This document shows positions 35,296 to 44,297 of a DNA stretch of 64,000 bases, piece by piece. Position numbers and translations under genes: made by a program. A model generated the notes under the pieces. It saw nothing but the letters and a program-made list of their open reading frames with translations, ran no database searches and was not told the origin of the DNA. The stretch comes from Hydrocarboniphaga effusa AP103 (GTDB lineage Bacteria; Pseudomonadota; Gammaproteobacteria; Nevskiales; Nevskiaceae), in the NCBI RefSeq assembly GCF_000271305.1, contig NZ_AKGD01000002.1, positions 682,001 through 746,000 on the forward strand, in the 5' to 3' direction. The stretch's first letter is position 1; every line of letters starts with the position of its first letter.

Positions 35296-35697
35296 ATGGC
35301 CCTCAAGAAGTCCGAACTCTATTCCTCGCTCTGGCAGAGCTGCGACGCGCTGCGCGGCGGCATGGACGCCAGCCAGTACAAGGACTACGTACTGGTGCTG
35401 TTGTTCATCAAGTACGTCAGCGACAAGTACGCCGGCAAGCCCTACCAGCCGCTCACGATTCCGCCCGGCGCCAGCTTCGCCGACATGATGGCGCTGAAGG
35501 GCAAGAGCGACATCGGCGACAGATCAACAAGAAGATCATTGCGCCGCTGGTGGCGGCCAACGCGCAGCTCTCGCTGTCCGACTTCCCGGACTTCAACGAC
35601 GCCGCCAAGCTTGGCACCGGCAAGGAGATGGTGGAGCGGCTGACCGACCTGGTGGCCATCTTCGAGAACAAGGCGCTCGACGCCGGCGCGTTCAATG
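35296..35697 (+). pseudogene. hsdM: hsdM remnant (type I restriction-modification methyltransferase), frameshifted and truncated
   Basis: The N-terminus is a normal HsdM start: MALKKSELYSSLWQSCDALR, GMDASQYKDYVLVLLFIKYV and PPGASFADMMALKGKSDIGD. At 35520/35521 one base is missing. The family sequence then continues in another frame as INKKIIAPLVAANAQLSLSD, FPDFNDAAKLGTGKEMVERL, TDLVAIFENKALD. Homology stops near 35697. The N6-adenine methylase motifs (NPPY etc.), hsdS and hsdR are all absent. About 130 of roughly 500 residues survive. The break is followed directly by the FAD monooxygenase region, so an accessory block probably replaced the rest of the R-M operon. It is not expected to be functional. 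Confidence 0.85.
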
Positions 35698-35778
35698 CCG
35701 CTCGAACGGTCGCTCGCCAGCGACGCGCTTCGGCGGCAGATCCGGCGGGTTTGATAGGATGCGGTGTCGGAAAAGGCA

Positions 35779-35818
35779 GGGTTGGTTTGGTAAGCCCAAC
35801 CCCTTTCGGTAACGAAAG
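35779..35818. repeat. two adjoining inverted repeats
   Basis: GGGTTGG/CCAACCC (10-nt loop) is followed directly by CTTTCG-GTAA-CGAAAG. These are intergenic stem-loops between the hsdM remnant and the monooxygenase gene. They resemble dispersed Xanthomonadales palindromes and mark the junction of the accessory block. Confidence 0.5.
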
Positions 35819-35957
35819 CTCTGGTCTTTGGCCCCGTGCACGAGATCCCCGCGACGAACAGTGGACGTCACGCGCGTCCCGTCGTTCGTCGGTGCGGGCT
35901 TCGGCTTCGGGGAACGCTCCGGTGGAACGATCAATCGCCCACTTCAGGAGTATTTCC

Positions 35958-37505
35958 GTGCACGACACTCATCGCGTTTCGTCCGTCTACGACGTCATCA
36001 TTGCCGGCGCCGGCCCCGTCGGATTGTTTCTGGCTTGCGAACTGCGGCTCGCGGGCGTTTCCGTGCTGGTACTGGAGCGCGACGAAAATCCGCATTCGCC
36101 ACTGAAGCGACTTCCATTCGGCATGCGCGGTCTTTGGGGGGCGAGCATCGAAGCGTTTCATCGGCGCGGGCTGCTGGAGCGAATCGCAGCGCAACCTCGC
36201 AGCGACAGCCAGCCGCAGCCGGCATCGATGGCTTCGGCTTCGCCAGGCCGTGGCCCGGCCGGCCACTTCGCCGGTATCCAGTTCGACTATGCCAACATCG
36301 AGGCGTCGCGCTGGGCGTACCGGTTGCCGGGTCCGGCCGACGCGCAATTCGGCGTCGAAATGGCGCATCTCGAAGGCGTGCTCGCCGCGCATGCGCTTTC
36401 GCTCGGCGTCGAAATCCGGCGCGGTCAGGGCGTCGAAGGCCTTGAGTTTACGGACGATGAAGTCGTCGTCCGTGCCGGCCACGAAGTTTTCCGCGCGCCT
36501 TGGCTGGTGGGTTGCGATGGCGGGCGCAGCAGCGTGCGCAAGCTCGGCGGTTTCGAGTTCGTCGGCACCGAGCCGGAATTCACCGGTTATTCGGTGCAGG
36601 TCGATCTGACCGATCCCGCGATGCTTCCGCTCGGCCGCCATTCGACGCCGAGCGGCCATTACACACAGTGGCAGCCGGGCACGTTCGGCGTCGCCGATTT
36701 CGATGGTGGCGCGGCACATCGCGCGGCGCTGACGCGCGAGCAGGTGCAGGAGGTGTTGCGGCGCGTGTCCGGCGTGGACGTGAAGGTCAATACCTTGCAT
36801 GTCGCCTCGACCTGGACCGACCGCAGCAAACAGGCCACGACGTATCGCAAGGGGCGCGTGCTGTTGGCCGGCGACGCCGCGCACATCCATTCGCCGCTGG
36901 GCGGGCAGGGCTTGAACCTCGGTCTGGGCGATGCGATGAATCTGGGCTGGAAACTCGCCGCGACGATTCGCGGCGAAGCGGCGGACGGCTTGCTCGACAG
37001 TTACAGCGCCGAGCGGCATCCGGTCGGCGCGCGCATTCTCGAGTGGACGCGCGCGCAGGTCGCGCTGATGCGGCCGGCATCGCGCGCGCTTCGGGCCGTC
37101 ATGCGCGATCTGATCGATACCCGCGATGGCGCGACCTACTTCGCCGAACGCGTATGGGGTGTTTCCTTGCGTTACGACCTCGGCGGCCATCATCCGCTCG
37201 TTGGCCGCAGCGCACCGGATTTCGAGTTCGCCGACGGGCCCCGGCTCGGCGCCGTGTTGCGCGATGGCAGCGGCGTCCTGCTCGATTTCGACGGCCGTGC
37301 GGCGCTGCAATCGCTCGGCCATCGCCTGCAAGGGAAGATCAAGTACCAGACAGGCGAGGTGAAAGATCGTCTGGGATTGAGCGCGCTGCTGGTCCGTCCC
37401 GATGGTTTCGTCGCTTGGGCCAGCGATGGCGAGCCCAGTGCTGGTGAAGTCATTCAAGCGCTATCTTGCTGGCTTTCTCCCAAAGCAGTCGTAGCTTTGT
37501 GTTGA
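35958..37505 (+). CDS. FAD-dependent aromatic monooxygenase (PheA/TfdB or Rox-like)
   Basis: 515 residues from a GTG at 35958 with AGGAG 7 bases upstream. The Rossmann FAD motif is VYDVIIAGAGPVGLFLACEL. The middle motif is WLVGCDGGRSSVRKLGGFEF. The second FAD motif is LLAGDAAHIHSPLGGQGLNL followed by GLGDAMNLGWKLAA. SYSAERHPVGARILEWTRAQ and a short thioredoxin-like C-terminal domain (LGHRLQGKIKYQTGEVKDRL) place it with class A flavoprotein hydroxylases of phenols, polyketides or rifamycins (family knowledge). The substrate is unknown. It heads an accessory metabolic cassette and lies just after the truncated hsdM. Confidence 0.88.
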   Translation: MHDTHRVSSVYDVIIAGAGPVGLFLACELRLAGVSVLVLERDENPHSPLKRLPFGMRGLWGASIEAFHRRGLLERIAAQPRSDSQPQPASMASASPGRGPAGHFAGIQFDYANIEASRWAYRLPGPADAQFGVEMAHLEGVLAAHALSLGVEIRRGQGVEGLEFTDDEVVVRAGHEVFRAPWLVGCDGGRSSVRKLGGFEFVGTEPEFTGYSVQVDLTDPAMLPLGRHSTPSGHYTQWQPGTFGVADFDGGAAHRAALTREQVQEVLRRVSGVDVKVNTLHVASTWTDRSKQATTYRKGRVLLAGDAAHIHSPLGGQGLNLGLGDAMNLGWKLAATIRGEAADGLLDSYSAERHPVGARILEWTRAQVALMRPASRALRAVMRDLIDTRDGATYFAERVWGVSLRYDLGGHHPLVGRSAPDFEFADGPRLGAVLRDGSGVLLDFDGRAALQSLGHRLQGKIKYQTGEVKDRLGLSALLVRPDGFVAWASDGEPSAGEVIQALSCWLSPKAVVALC

Positions 37506-38041
37506 AACGGAAGAACCGGAACTCAATCAGCTTCCCCACCGACGACTCCAAGTCCAAGCTGTCGCTCCCGGTTTCAACGTCCACCACAAAATCCCTCGCC
37601 GCCGCCTTCGGCCAGGCGGCGACGAGGTGGGCGCGCAACGGCTTGCGCGCGGCACGGCGATCGGTGCCGCTGGCGCGGCGAGGTTTCGATGGCGCCCCGC
37701 CGCAATGGGCGGGGCTTGTGGGGCTACGCGCTATGCCCCGGCTTGCTGCGGCAGGTTGTACCAAAGCGTGCCGTCCTTGACGCTGGCGGTTCGCCGCCTG
37801 TAGGTCACGAAGGATGGTTCACGGACACGCCGCCAGACCTCGCTTATGGAGCTTCCACGTCACGCGTCAAGCCCGTCGCCCTTCGCGCTGCCATTGCCGA
37901 AGCCGATCGCACTACGGGCGGTCTTACTGCAGCCACTCAATGCCGGTTCGTGCGCAACCAGGACCTGTTTCCTAAAGATGTCCCGCCAGAGCCGCTGCCT
38001 TGGTCAAAGCCTGCTCCCGGGCGCTCGACGCCACATGGCCG
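37506..38041. other. 536-bp stretch without a confident gene
   Basis: Open frames on both strands are Arg/Ala-rich and overlap one another, which is typical of non-coding high-GC DNA. One minus-strand peptide ending at 37735 looks more protein-like (VREPSFVTYRRRTASVKDGT, then LWYNLPQQAGA and a stop). It is cut by a stop codon about 42 codons upstream, so it is at most a gene fragment. No RNA gene or terminator is evident. Confidence 0.5.
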
Positions 38042-39001
38042 TCATCGCGCTTGGCCATCACCGCGGCCCGGTGTGGCCAAGTCCGACACGGTCACCTTGT
38101 GCTCGAAGGCCGGTTCGAGCATGTCCAGGAAGGCGCGGACCGCTGGATTGCTGCGTCGGCTCTCGGGCCATAGCGCGGTGATATTCCGCCGTTCGATCGC
38201 GAAGTCGACGAGCACCGGCGACAGCTCTCCGCGCGCGATATGGGGCGCGGCGGCGAACGACGCGCCGATGCCGATCCCGCCGCCCGCGACGAGCGCGGCC
38301 ATCACCCCCTCGCTTGTGTCCACGACGATGTCGGACCGTGGCAGCATCTCGATTTCCTGGCCGCCGATCCTGAAGGGCCAGCGGAACATCTGTCCCGTGC
38401 TCTGGTAGCGCAGGTTGACCGTGTCGTGGCCTTCGAGGTCGTGCGGATGCGCGGGCGCGCCGCGCTCGGCGAGGTAGGCTGGTGATGCAAGGCAGCACAG
38501 CCGGTACGGTGCCAGCTTGCGCGATAGCAGGCGGCTGTCCGGGAGGTCACCGATACGGACGGCGACGTCGATCCCTTCGTCGATCAGATCGGTCATCTGG
38601 TCGCCGAGCCGAAGATCGATCGTCACGTCAGGGAAGCGCCGCCGGAAGCCGGGCAGGGCCGGTGCGATCACGTGCAGACCGATTGGGAGGGAGGTGGCCA
38701 CCCGCAGCGTGCCGCGAGGCGCCGAGCGCGCTGTCAGCGCCATCTGCTCGATTTCCTCGGCCTGGCGGATCAGACCCAAGGCTCGCTCGTGGAGGTCGCG
38801 GCCTTCTGGCGTGAACGCCAGCGAGCGCGTCGTCCTCGTGAACAGGGAGACCCCCAGGCGCTGCTCGAGTCGCTGGATGCTCTTGCTGACCGCCGAGGGG
38901 GATATCGACAGCGACCGCGCCGCCGCCGCATAGCTGCCCAGGGCGCCGACGCGCGCAAACGCGATCAAACCGGTGAGACGGTCAAGGCTTATTCGTTCCA
39001 T
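38042..39001 (-). CDS. LysR-family transcriptional regulator
   Basis: 319 residues. The N-terminal winged helix-turn-helix is [60 protein letters not shown]. The effector-binding domain starts near 90 ([20 protein letters not shown]). It is divergently transcribed from the quinone-oxidoreductase gene, with an 80-bp AT-richer gap (39002-39081) that should hold both promoters and the LysR box. By the usual arrangement it controls that neighbour and itself. The C-terminal 25 residues ([13 protein letters not shown]) are a poorly conserved extension. Confidence 0.92.
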   Translation of the reverse strand: MERISLDRLTGLIAFARVGALGSYAAAARSLSISPSAVSKSIQRLEQRLGVSLFTRTTRSLAFTPEGRDLHERALGLIRQAEEIEQMALTARSAPRGTLRVATSLPIGLHVIAPALPGFRRRFPDVTIDLRLGDQMTDLIDEGIDVAVRIGDLPDSRLLSRKLAPYRLCCLASPAYLAERGAPAHPHDLEGHDTVNLRYQSTGQMFRWPFRIGGQEIEMLPRSDIVVDTSEGVMAALVAGGGIGIGASFAAAPHIARGELSPVLVDFAIERRNITALWPESRRSNPAVRAFLDMLEPAFEHKVTVSDLATPGRGDGQAR

Positions 39002-39081
39002 GGCGGAACTATAAAACTGATTTCGGGCCTCATTATCAACCTAATTGCTCGCCGCTATATTGCCTCGCAAGGAGAAAGATC

Positions 39082-40098
39082 ATGAGCGAGACGATGAAAG
39101 CAACTCGACTGCACGCCTTTGGCGGACCTGATGTGCTGACTTACGAAGATGCGCCCAAGCCCGACGTCCGCCCGGGCGAAGTCTTGGTCCGTGTCCGGGC
39201 CATAGGCCTCAATCCGCCGGACTGGTATCTACGCGACGGCTATCGCGCCCTGCCGCCCGAATGGCGGCCGAACGCCGACTTCCCGCTGATCCTGGGGACC
39301 GACATCGCCGGCGTGGTCGAAGCGACCGCTGCCGATGTCGACGGTTTCAAGGTCGGCGACGAGGTCTACGGCATGGTGCGTTTTCCCGAGGGTGTGATGA
39401 CCGGCGGCGGTGCCTATGCCGAGTATGTCTGCGGGCCGGCCTCGCACCTGGCCCACAAGCCTGCCAGGCTGGATCATATCCACGCGGCCGCCGCGCCGAT
39501 GTCCCTGCTCACGGCGTGGCAGTTCCTGGTCGAGCTTGGCCACGACGTGCCCAATCCCTTCCAGGACTTCCCGCATGAGCCGGTCGAGCTTGAGGGCCGG
39601 ACGGTGCTGATCAACGGCGCGGGCGGGGGCGTCGGCCATCTGGCGGCGCAGTTGGCCAAGACGCGGGGCGCGCGGGTGATCGCCGTGGCCTCAGCCAAGA
39701 ACGCCGCGATGCTCGGCGAGTTCGGAGTCGAGCAGTTCATCGATTACGGAAAAACCGCTGTCGAAACGGTCGTTCGGGATGTTGACCTGGTGCTCGATGC
39801 GGTGGGCGGTCCACGGATGGAGCGCTTCCTGAGCGTGATCAAGCCGGGTGGCGCCCTGTTCCTGGTCAATCCCCTGGGCTTCGAGGGCCGCGATGCGGCG
39901 GCAAAGCGCGGGATCAGGGTCTCGTCGACCCAGGTCCGCTCGAACGGCGCGCAGCTGGCGACGGCCGCCGCATTGCTCGACCAGGGGGCCGTTCGCGTGG
40001 TGATCGATAGCGTCTTTCCGCTGTCGGAAGCCTCGAGCGCGCACCACCGTGTCGCCGAGGGCGGCATTCAGGGCAAGATCGTCCTGACCGTCTCCTGA
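39082..40098 (+). CDS. NADP-dependent oxidoreductase (zinc-independent MDR, quinone-oxidoreductase-like)
   Basis: 338 residues with AGGAG 8 bases before the ATG. The GroES-like domain runs MKATRLHAFGGPDVLTYEDA, RVRAIGLNPPDWYLRDGYRA, ILGTDIAGVVEATAADVDGF and GDEVYGMVRFPEG. The Rossmann domain has the dinucleotide motif VLINGAGGGVGHLAAQLAKT and VLDAVGGPRMERFLSVIKPG. The catalytic zinc Cys/His ligands of alcohol dehydrogenases are missing, so it fits the quinone-reductase/enoyl-reductase branch. It probably works with the quinol monooxygenase encoded 65 bp downstream under the divergent LysR regulator. Confidence 0.9.
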   Translation: MSETMKATRLHAFGGPDVLTYEDAPKPDVRPGEVLVRVRAIGLNPPDWYLRDGYRALPPEWRPNADFPLILGTDIAGVVEATAADVDGFKVGDEVYGMVRFPEGVMTGGGAYAEYVCGPASHLAHKPARLDHIHAAAAPMSLLTAWQFLVELGHDVPNPFQDFPHEPVELEGRTVLINGAGGGVGHLAAQLAKTRGARVIAVASAKNAAMLGEFGVEQFIDYGKTAVETVVRDVDLVLDAVGGPRMERFLSVIKPGGALFLVNPLGFEGRDAAAKRGIRVSSTQVRSNGAQLATAAALLDQGAVRVVIDSVFPLSEASSAHHRVAEGGIQGKIVLTVS

Positions 40099-40163
40099 CC
40101 CCGACGCGCCTGCTCGTCGCCGTGGGCTCCGTTTCCTTGTTCGAGCTTCTGGAGTCGCTCGCC

Positions 40164-40466
40164 ATGATCATCGTCACTGGTTACGTGCAGGTTCCGCCCT
40201 CGGACCTGAAGGCCTTCACCCGCGACCTCGCCGATCTCGCCGAAGCCGCCCGCGAGCGAGACGGCGTCATGTCCTATGACGCCGCCGTGGTTGACCCGTC
40301 TCGCGGGCGGCTGCTCGTGATGGAGCGCTGGCGAGACCAGCAGGCCCTGAGCGCCCACTTGGCGGCCGCCGACACCATCGCCTTTGTGACGCGATGGGGA
40401 CAGCGGCTCTCGGCGGATATCAGAAAGTACGACGCGACGCGCGAGCGAGCCTTGGCGGACGCCTGA
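40164..40466 (+). CDS. antibiotic-biosynthesis-monooxygenase (ABM/YgiN-type quinol monooxygenase)
   Basis: 100 residues from the ATG at 40164 with GGAG upstream. It is a single ferredoxin-like ABM fold: MIIVTGYVQVPPSDLKAFTR, ARERDGVMSYDAAVVDPSRG, LLVMERWRDQQALSAHLAAA. Such dimeric cofactor-free enzymes oxidise quinols or polyketide anthrones (family knowledge). It follows the quinone-oxidoreductase-like gene on the same strand, which suggests a shared quinone/quinol substrate. The 3' end faces a convergent LysR gene. Confidence 0.85.
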   Translation: MIIVTGYVQVPPSDLKAFTRDLADLAEAARERDGVMSYDAAVVDPSRGRLLVMERWRDQQALSAHLAAADTIAFVTRWGQRLSADIRKYDATRERALADA

Positions 40467-40602
40467 ACCTTCCAGGCGACCCGCACCGCGTTTGTGTTCG
40501 CGAGAAAGCGGCGCTCCACTATCGAGCCGATGTCTTGGAAAGCCGAGACAGGGCCGCCGTCGAAATCATGCAGCTTGTAGTTGATCGCCTTGAGACTGTT
40601 GA

Positions 40603-41469
40603 TCACTTTCGGTCCCTGCCCAACATTTTCTCCGTGACATCAAGCATGGCTCTCAACCGGTCCATGTGCCTGAGGTCCTGGTGATATCCGACCCAGATGT
40701 CCCTTGTGGGCGGGGTGCCCAGTGCCTCGATGCGCTGGAGTCCCGCTGTTCCATCGCCTAGCGGCCGCGGCAGAACCGCGATCCCACGTCCACGCAGGCA
40801 CATCTGGGCTTGCACGCTACGGCTCGTACTGGTGAATACACGCGACGAATCGGGAAACCGCTCGATAAGCCAGGCCACGTCCGGAAAATGGCTTTGTGCG
40901 GAGTTCATCAGGATGAGCCCCACAGACGCTGGATCGCCTCTCGCCGCCGCGACCGTATCCGCCGTTCCGTACAAGCCATAGGGCATCGTCATCAGGCGTC
41001 GCTGGACGATGTCGGGTTCGCTGAACGGGACGATGCGAAAGGCAAGGTCGGCCTCACGACGGCTCAGATCCAGGAGGCGGTAGCTCGCGATGACTTCCGG
41101 AACCACGGCAGGGTGAAGCCGCCCCATCTCCACGAAGACTGGAGCGAGAACGAAGGCTGCGAACCAGTCTGCCGACGACACCCGAAGGATGCCTTCGAGT
41201 CTTTCGTGGTTGCCCGTCAGGCGACGCTCCATGGAGAGCGCTGAGTTCTCCATGGACTCCGCGAGCGACAGCACGCGATCCCCCGCATCCGTGAGCACCA
41301 GGCCGTCCTTGGTCCGGCGGAAGAGTGGCTGCTCGGCCTCCTCTTCGAGCGCCTTTATCCGCCGGCCGACCGTAGGGTGGCTCACGTCGAGGCGCCGGGC
41401 CGCCTCACCCAGGGAACCTGCGCGTGCGACGGCGAGAAAGATCCTGACATCGCTCCATTCCATCGCCAT
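40603..41469 (-). CDS. LysR-family transcriptional regulator
   Basis: 288 residues. The HTH is WSDVRIFLAVARAGSLGEAA, RRLDVSHPTVGRRIKALEEE, AEQPLFRRTKDGLVLTDAGD. An effector domain follows (GILRVSSADWFAAFVLAPVF and LAFRIVPFSEPDIVQRRLMT). It is divergent from the SDR-MFS pair at 41691-43924, the likely target. It is not closely alike to the other LysR encoded at 38042, so the two halves of the cassette are probably controlled by separate signals. Confidence 0.92.
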   Translation of the reverse strand: MAMEWSDVRIFLAVARAGSLGEAARRLDVSHPTVGRRIKALEEEAEQPLFRRTKDGLVLTDAGDRVLSLAESMENSALSMERRLTGNHERLEGILRVSSADWFAAFVLAPVFVEMGRLHPAVVPEVIASYRLLDLSRREADLAFRIVPFSEPDIVQRRLMTMPYGLYGTADTVAAARGDPASVGLILMNSAQSHFPDVAWLIERFPDSSRVFTSTSRSVQAQMCLRGRGIAVLPRPLGDGTAGLQRIEALGTPPTRDIWVGYHQDLRHMDRLRAMLDVTEKMLGRDRK

Positions 41470-41690
41470 TCAAGCCGTTCAAATATGTACGCGGAATATG
41501 CAGAAATGGCAGTGCACAAACAACACTGTCAGTCGCACTATGCGCGTCCTTGCATTGGCCGCTCCTTACACGGAAGCCAGGTCGGCCGACTCGGCATGGC
41601 TCTTCTTCTTCCTGATCCGCCATGCAAAGGGCCTTCGGCCGCCCTCGGCCGGCACCGCCAATCCCGGCGTTCCATCCGGAGTCAAAGAGC

Positions 41691-42437
41691 ATGAGCAGGT
41701 TGAACGATAAAGTCGCCTTGGTGACGGGCGCATCAAAGGGCATCGGGGCGGGAATCGCCCGCCGACTGGCGAATGACGGAGCGCAGGTAGTCGTCAACTA
41801 CGCAACCGACAAGAGTGCGGCGGAGAAGGTCGTCGCCGAAATCGAAGCTGCAGGTGGGCGAGTGGTGGCGGTACAGGCCGATGTCCGCAAGCGATCCGAT
41901 GTCGAGGCGCTCGTCCAGGCGACCATCGACAGTTTCGGTCGGCTGGATGTGTTGGTGAATAACTCAGGCGTCTATCAGTTCGCCAAGATCGAGGCGAGCA
42001 CGGAAGAGCTGTACCGCCAGCAATTCGACATCAACGTGCTCGGACCCATCCTCGTCACGGGCGTCGCATCGCCGTTCCTGCGCGAGGGCGCAAGCATCAT
42101 CAATATCAGTTCGTTCGTCACACGCGTTCTTCCGGTGGAAAGCGCGATCTACAGTGGAACGAAGGGCGCAATCGATGCGATCACGGGCGTCCTGTCGCGC
42201 GAGCTCGGTCCGCGAGGTATCCGCGTCAACGCAGTCAGTCCCGGATTGATCGAGACGGACGGTACTCACGCCGCGGGTGTCATGGGTTCCGAGTTCCAGA
42301 AATGGAACGAGGAGCAGACGCCGCTTGGTCGCATTGGCCAAGTCAAGGATGTCGCGTCGATCGTCTCGTTCCTTGCGTCCGACGACGCGGGGTGGGTGAC
42401 CGGCGAACGCATCATGGCATCCGGCGGCATGCGCTAA
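41691..42437 (+). CDS. short-chain dehydrogenase/reductase (FabG-like SDR)
   Basis: 248 residues from the ATG at 41691 (MSRLNDKVALVTGASKGIGA). The cofactor motif is TGASKGIG. NNSGVYQF stands in place of NNAG. The catalytic triad is Ser in NISSFVT, then Tyr and Lys in YSGTKGA (YxxxK). VNAVSPGLIETDGTHA and GRIGQVKDVASIVSFLASDD are typical of classical SDRs. NADPH preference is likely because of the basic residues after the Gly motif. The substrate is not known. The MFS exporter gene starts 41 bp downstream, and the pair is divergent from a LysR gene. Confidence 0.92.
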   Translation: MSRLNDKVALVTGASKGIGAGIARRLANDGAQVVVNYATDKSAAEKVVAEIEAAGGRVVAVQADVRKRSDVEALVQATIDSFGRLDVLVNNSGVYQFAKIEASTEELYRQQFDINVLGPILVTGVASPFLREGASIINISSFVTRVLPVESAIYSGTKGAIDAITGVLSRELGPRGIRVNAVSPGLIETDGTHAAGVMGSEFQKWNEEQTPLGRIGQVKDVASIVSFLASDDAGWVTGERIMASGGMR

Positions 42438-42478
42438 GGCGATCCTTCGCTACGGCCCGCAAGACAAGGTGCCACCCG

Positions 42479-43924
42479 ATGAACACATCAATCGCAGGCT
42501 CGGAAGCGGAGCGTCCGGACTCACGTCGCTGGATCGCACTGGTGGTACTGCTCACCGGTACGCTGCTGCCGCCACTGGACTTCTTCATCGTCAATGTCGC
42601 GCTGCCGGCAATTCGGGAAGACTTGCGTGCCTCGCCGGACGTGTCCCAGCTGGTGGTTTCGGTGTACGCCACGGCCTATGCGGTCACCCTCGTTCTGGGT
42701 GGCCGCATAGGCGACATACTGGGTCGAAAGCGCGCGTTCCTGGCGGGCATGGTTGGCTTCGGGGTCACTTCTGCCCTGTGTGGGCTGGCACCCTCGGCCG
42801 AGGTGCTCGTAACAGGGAGGCTGCTGCAGGGAATATCGGCTGCGGTGATGGCGCCGCAGTCGCTCGCCTTCATTCATGCGCTCTTCCACACGAGCGAAAA
42901 GAATCGCGCGCTCAGTTGGTATGGTGCGACGTTCGGACTGGCATCGGTAACAGGCCAGCTCCTGGGCGGCCTGCTGGTTGCTGCAAGCCCATGGAACCTC
43001 GGCTGGAGGAGCGTCTTCCTGGTCAACCTGCCTGTCATCGCTGTCGCGATTCCCGCGGCACTCATCCTGCTTCCCGAGCGCAAAGCTTCGGCCCCTGACC
43101 GCTTGGATGTGCCGGGCGCGGCGTTGCTGGCGTTGGGCTTGCTTGCCCTCGTGGTGCCACTCATCGAGGGGCGGGAGCACGATTGGCCGCTGTGGAGCCT
43201 GGGCATTCTTGCTCTTGCGCCGCTGCTGTTGATTGCCTTCTGGCGCCACCAGAAGGCCCGGGAGCGGTCAGGAGCCTCACCACTGGTATCCCCCACGGCG
43301 CTTTCATCTCCGGCATTACAACGCACTCTCTTGGCGACCCTGTTTTTCTATGCCCTCGCGGCCTTCTTTCTGACCTTTTCGGTCTACCAGCAAGCAGGGC
43401 TGGACCACGGCCCCCTGGCTGCCGGCTTTGCGATTCTGCCTGTTGGTGTCGGACTTCTTTGGGGCGCGCTGAGTGGCCCTCGGGTAGCGCGGTGGCTTCA
43501 TGCACGCGCAGCAGCTTTTGGCATGAGTTTGGAGGCGATAGGGTTGGCGATCACGGCCGTTCTGGTGGCCTGTGCAGAGCCATCGTGGCTGCCCATTCCC
43601 CTCGTCTTGATAGGCGTTGGACAAGGTATCGCGCACCCGGCACTTGTGCGGCTCAACGTGGACCAAGTGGAAGAGAAATGGGCTGGGCTCGCGGCCGGTG
43701 TGGTCAGCGCCGTGTTGCAGATCAGCGCCGCACTGTCGGTCGCCCTGGTGGGCGGCGTGTTCTTCTCGATGGTGCCTGACGGTGCGAGCACGAAAGAAGT
43801 CGCCAACGGGTTCTCGCTAGCGTCGATCATCATGGCGTTTTCGTTGGCTATCGCGGCAGTCCTTAGCTGGCGGCCGGATAGCCCGGACGCCAGGCGCGCT
43901 GCCATCGCACGGAGAAGCTCATGA
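42479..43924 (+). CDS. MFS multidrug efflux transporter, DHA2 (EmrB/QacA) family
   Basis: 481 residues from the ATG at 42479; fourteen hydrophobic segments are expected for the family. TM1 is WIALVVLLTGTLLPPLDFFI. DHA2 motifs are present: SQLVVSVYATAYAVTLVLGG, GRIGDILGRKRAFLAGMVGF (motif A), LQGISAAVMAPQSLAFIHAL, and motif C ATFGLASVTGQLLGGLLVAA. It exchanges protons for hydrophobic compounds across the inner membrane. Co-transcription with the SDR suggests export of that enzyme's substrate or product. No EmrA-type periplasmic partner is encoded nearby. Confidence 0.93.
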   Translation: MNTSIAGSEAERPDSRRWIALVVLLTGTLLPPLDFFIVNVALPAIREDLRASPDVSQLVVSVYATAYAVTLVLGGRIGDILGRKRAFLAGMVGFGVTSALCGLAPSAEVLVTGRLLQGISAAVMAPQSLAFIHALFHTSEKNRALSWYGATFGLASVTGQLLGGLLVAASPWNLGWRSVFLVNLPVIAVAIPAALILLPERKASAPDRLDVPGAALLALGLLALVVPLIEGREHDWPLWSLGILALAPLLLIAFWRHQKARERSGASPLVSPTALSSPALQRTLLATLFFYALAAFFLTFSVYQQAGLDHGPLAAGFAILPVGVGLLWGALSGPRVARWLHARAAAFGMSLEAIGLAITAVLVACAEPSWLPIPLVLIGVGQGIAHPALVRLNVDQVEEKWAGLAAGVVSAVLQISAALSVALVGGVFFSMVPDGASTKEVANGFSLASIIMAFSLAIAAVLSWRPDSPDARRAAIARRSS

Positions 43925-44297
43925 ACACGTACTCCGGCCGTGCAACCGCCGGTTGAACGGGTGATGGGCTGCTCCCTGCGGTTTTTTGAATGGCGCCCCT
44001 CCAAGGGCAGGCGGACGCCTGTATGCAGCGTCTCGGGCGATTCAACCGTCCGAACAACCGCCCCATTCGCCTGGCTGAGCGTTGGCATGGCGCCGCGTGA
44101 CATAATGTCCCCCGCTCTCCCAGCGCGGCTCGCCGTCGAAAGCGCCGGTAGCCGCCCTGGATCTACACGCCGAGGGCTCGAAGAATTTCTGACAGACCCA
44201 GCGGTCGAACGGAAGCACGTGACCGGCCAGATCCGGTCATGCAGCCCTTCCACGCCGCGGGCTGGAACCCATTGAAGAATTCCAGGAGATCAGACGC
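43925..44297. other. 373-bp intergenic region upstream of icd
   Basis: No credible gene is seen on either strand. The region should contain the icd promoter; CATAAT near 44100 is a possible -10, without a well-spaced -35. An AGGAG ribosome site lies directly before icd. Confidence 0.5.

Noticed and set aside
44083..44110. Sigma-70 promoter of icd (TTGGCA ... CATAAT)
   Set aside because: The spacing between the boxes is about 13-14 bp, too short for a normal promoter.
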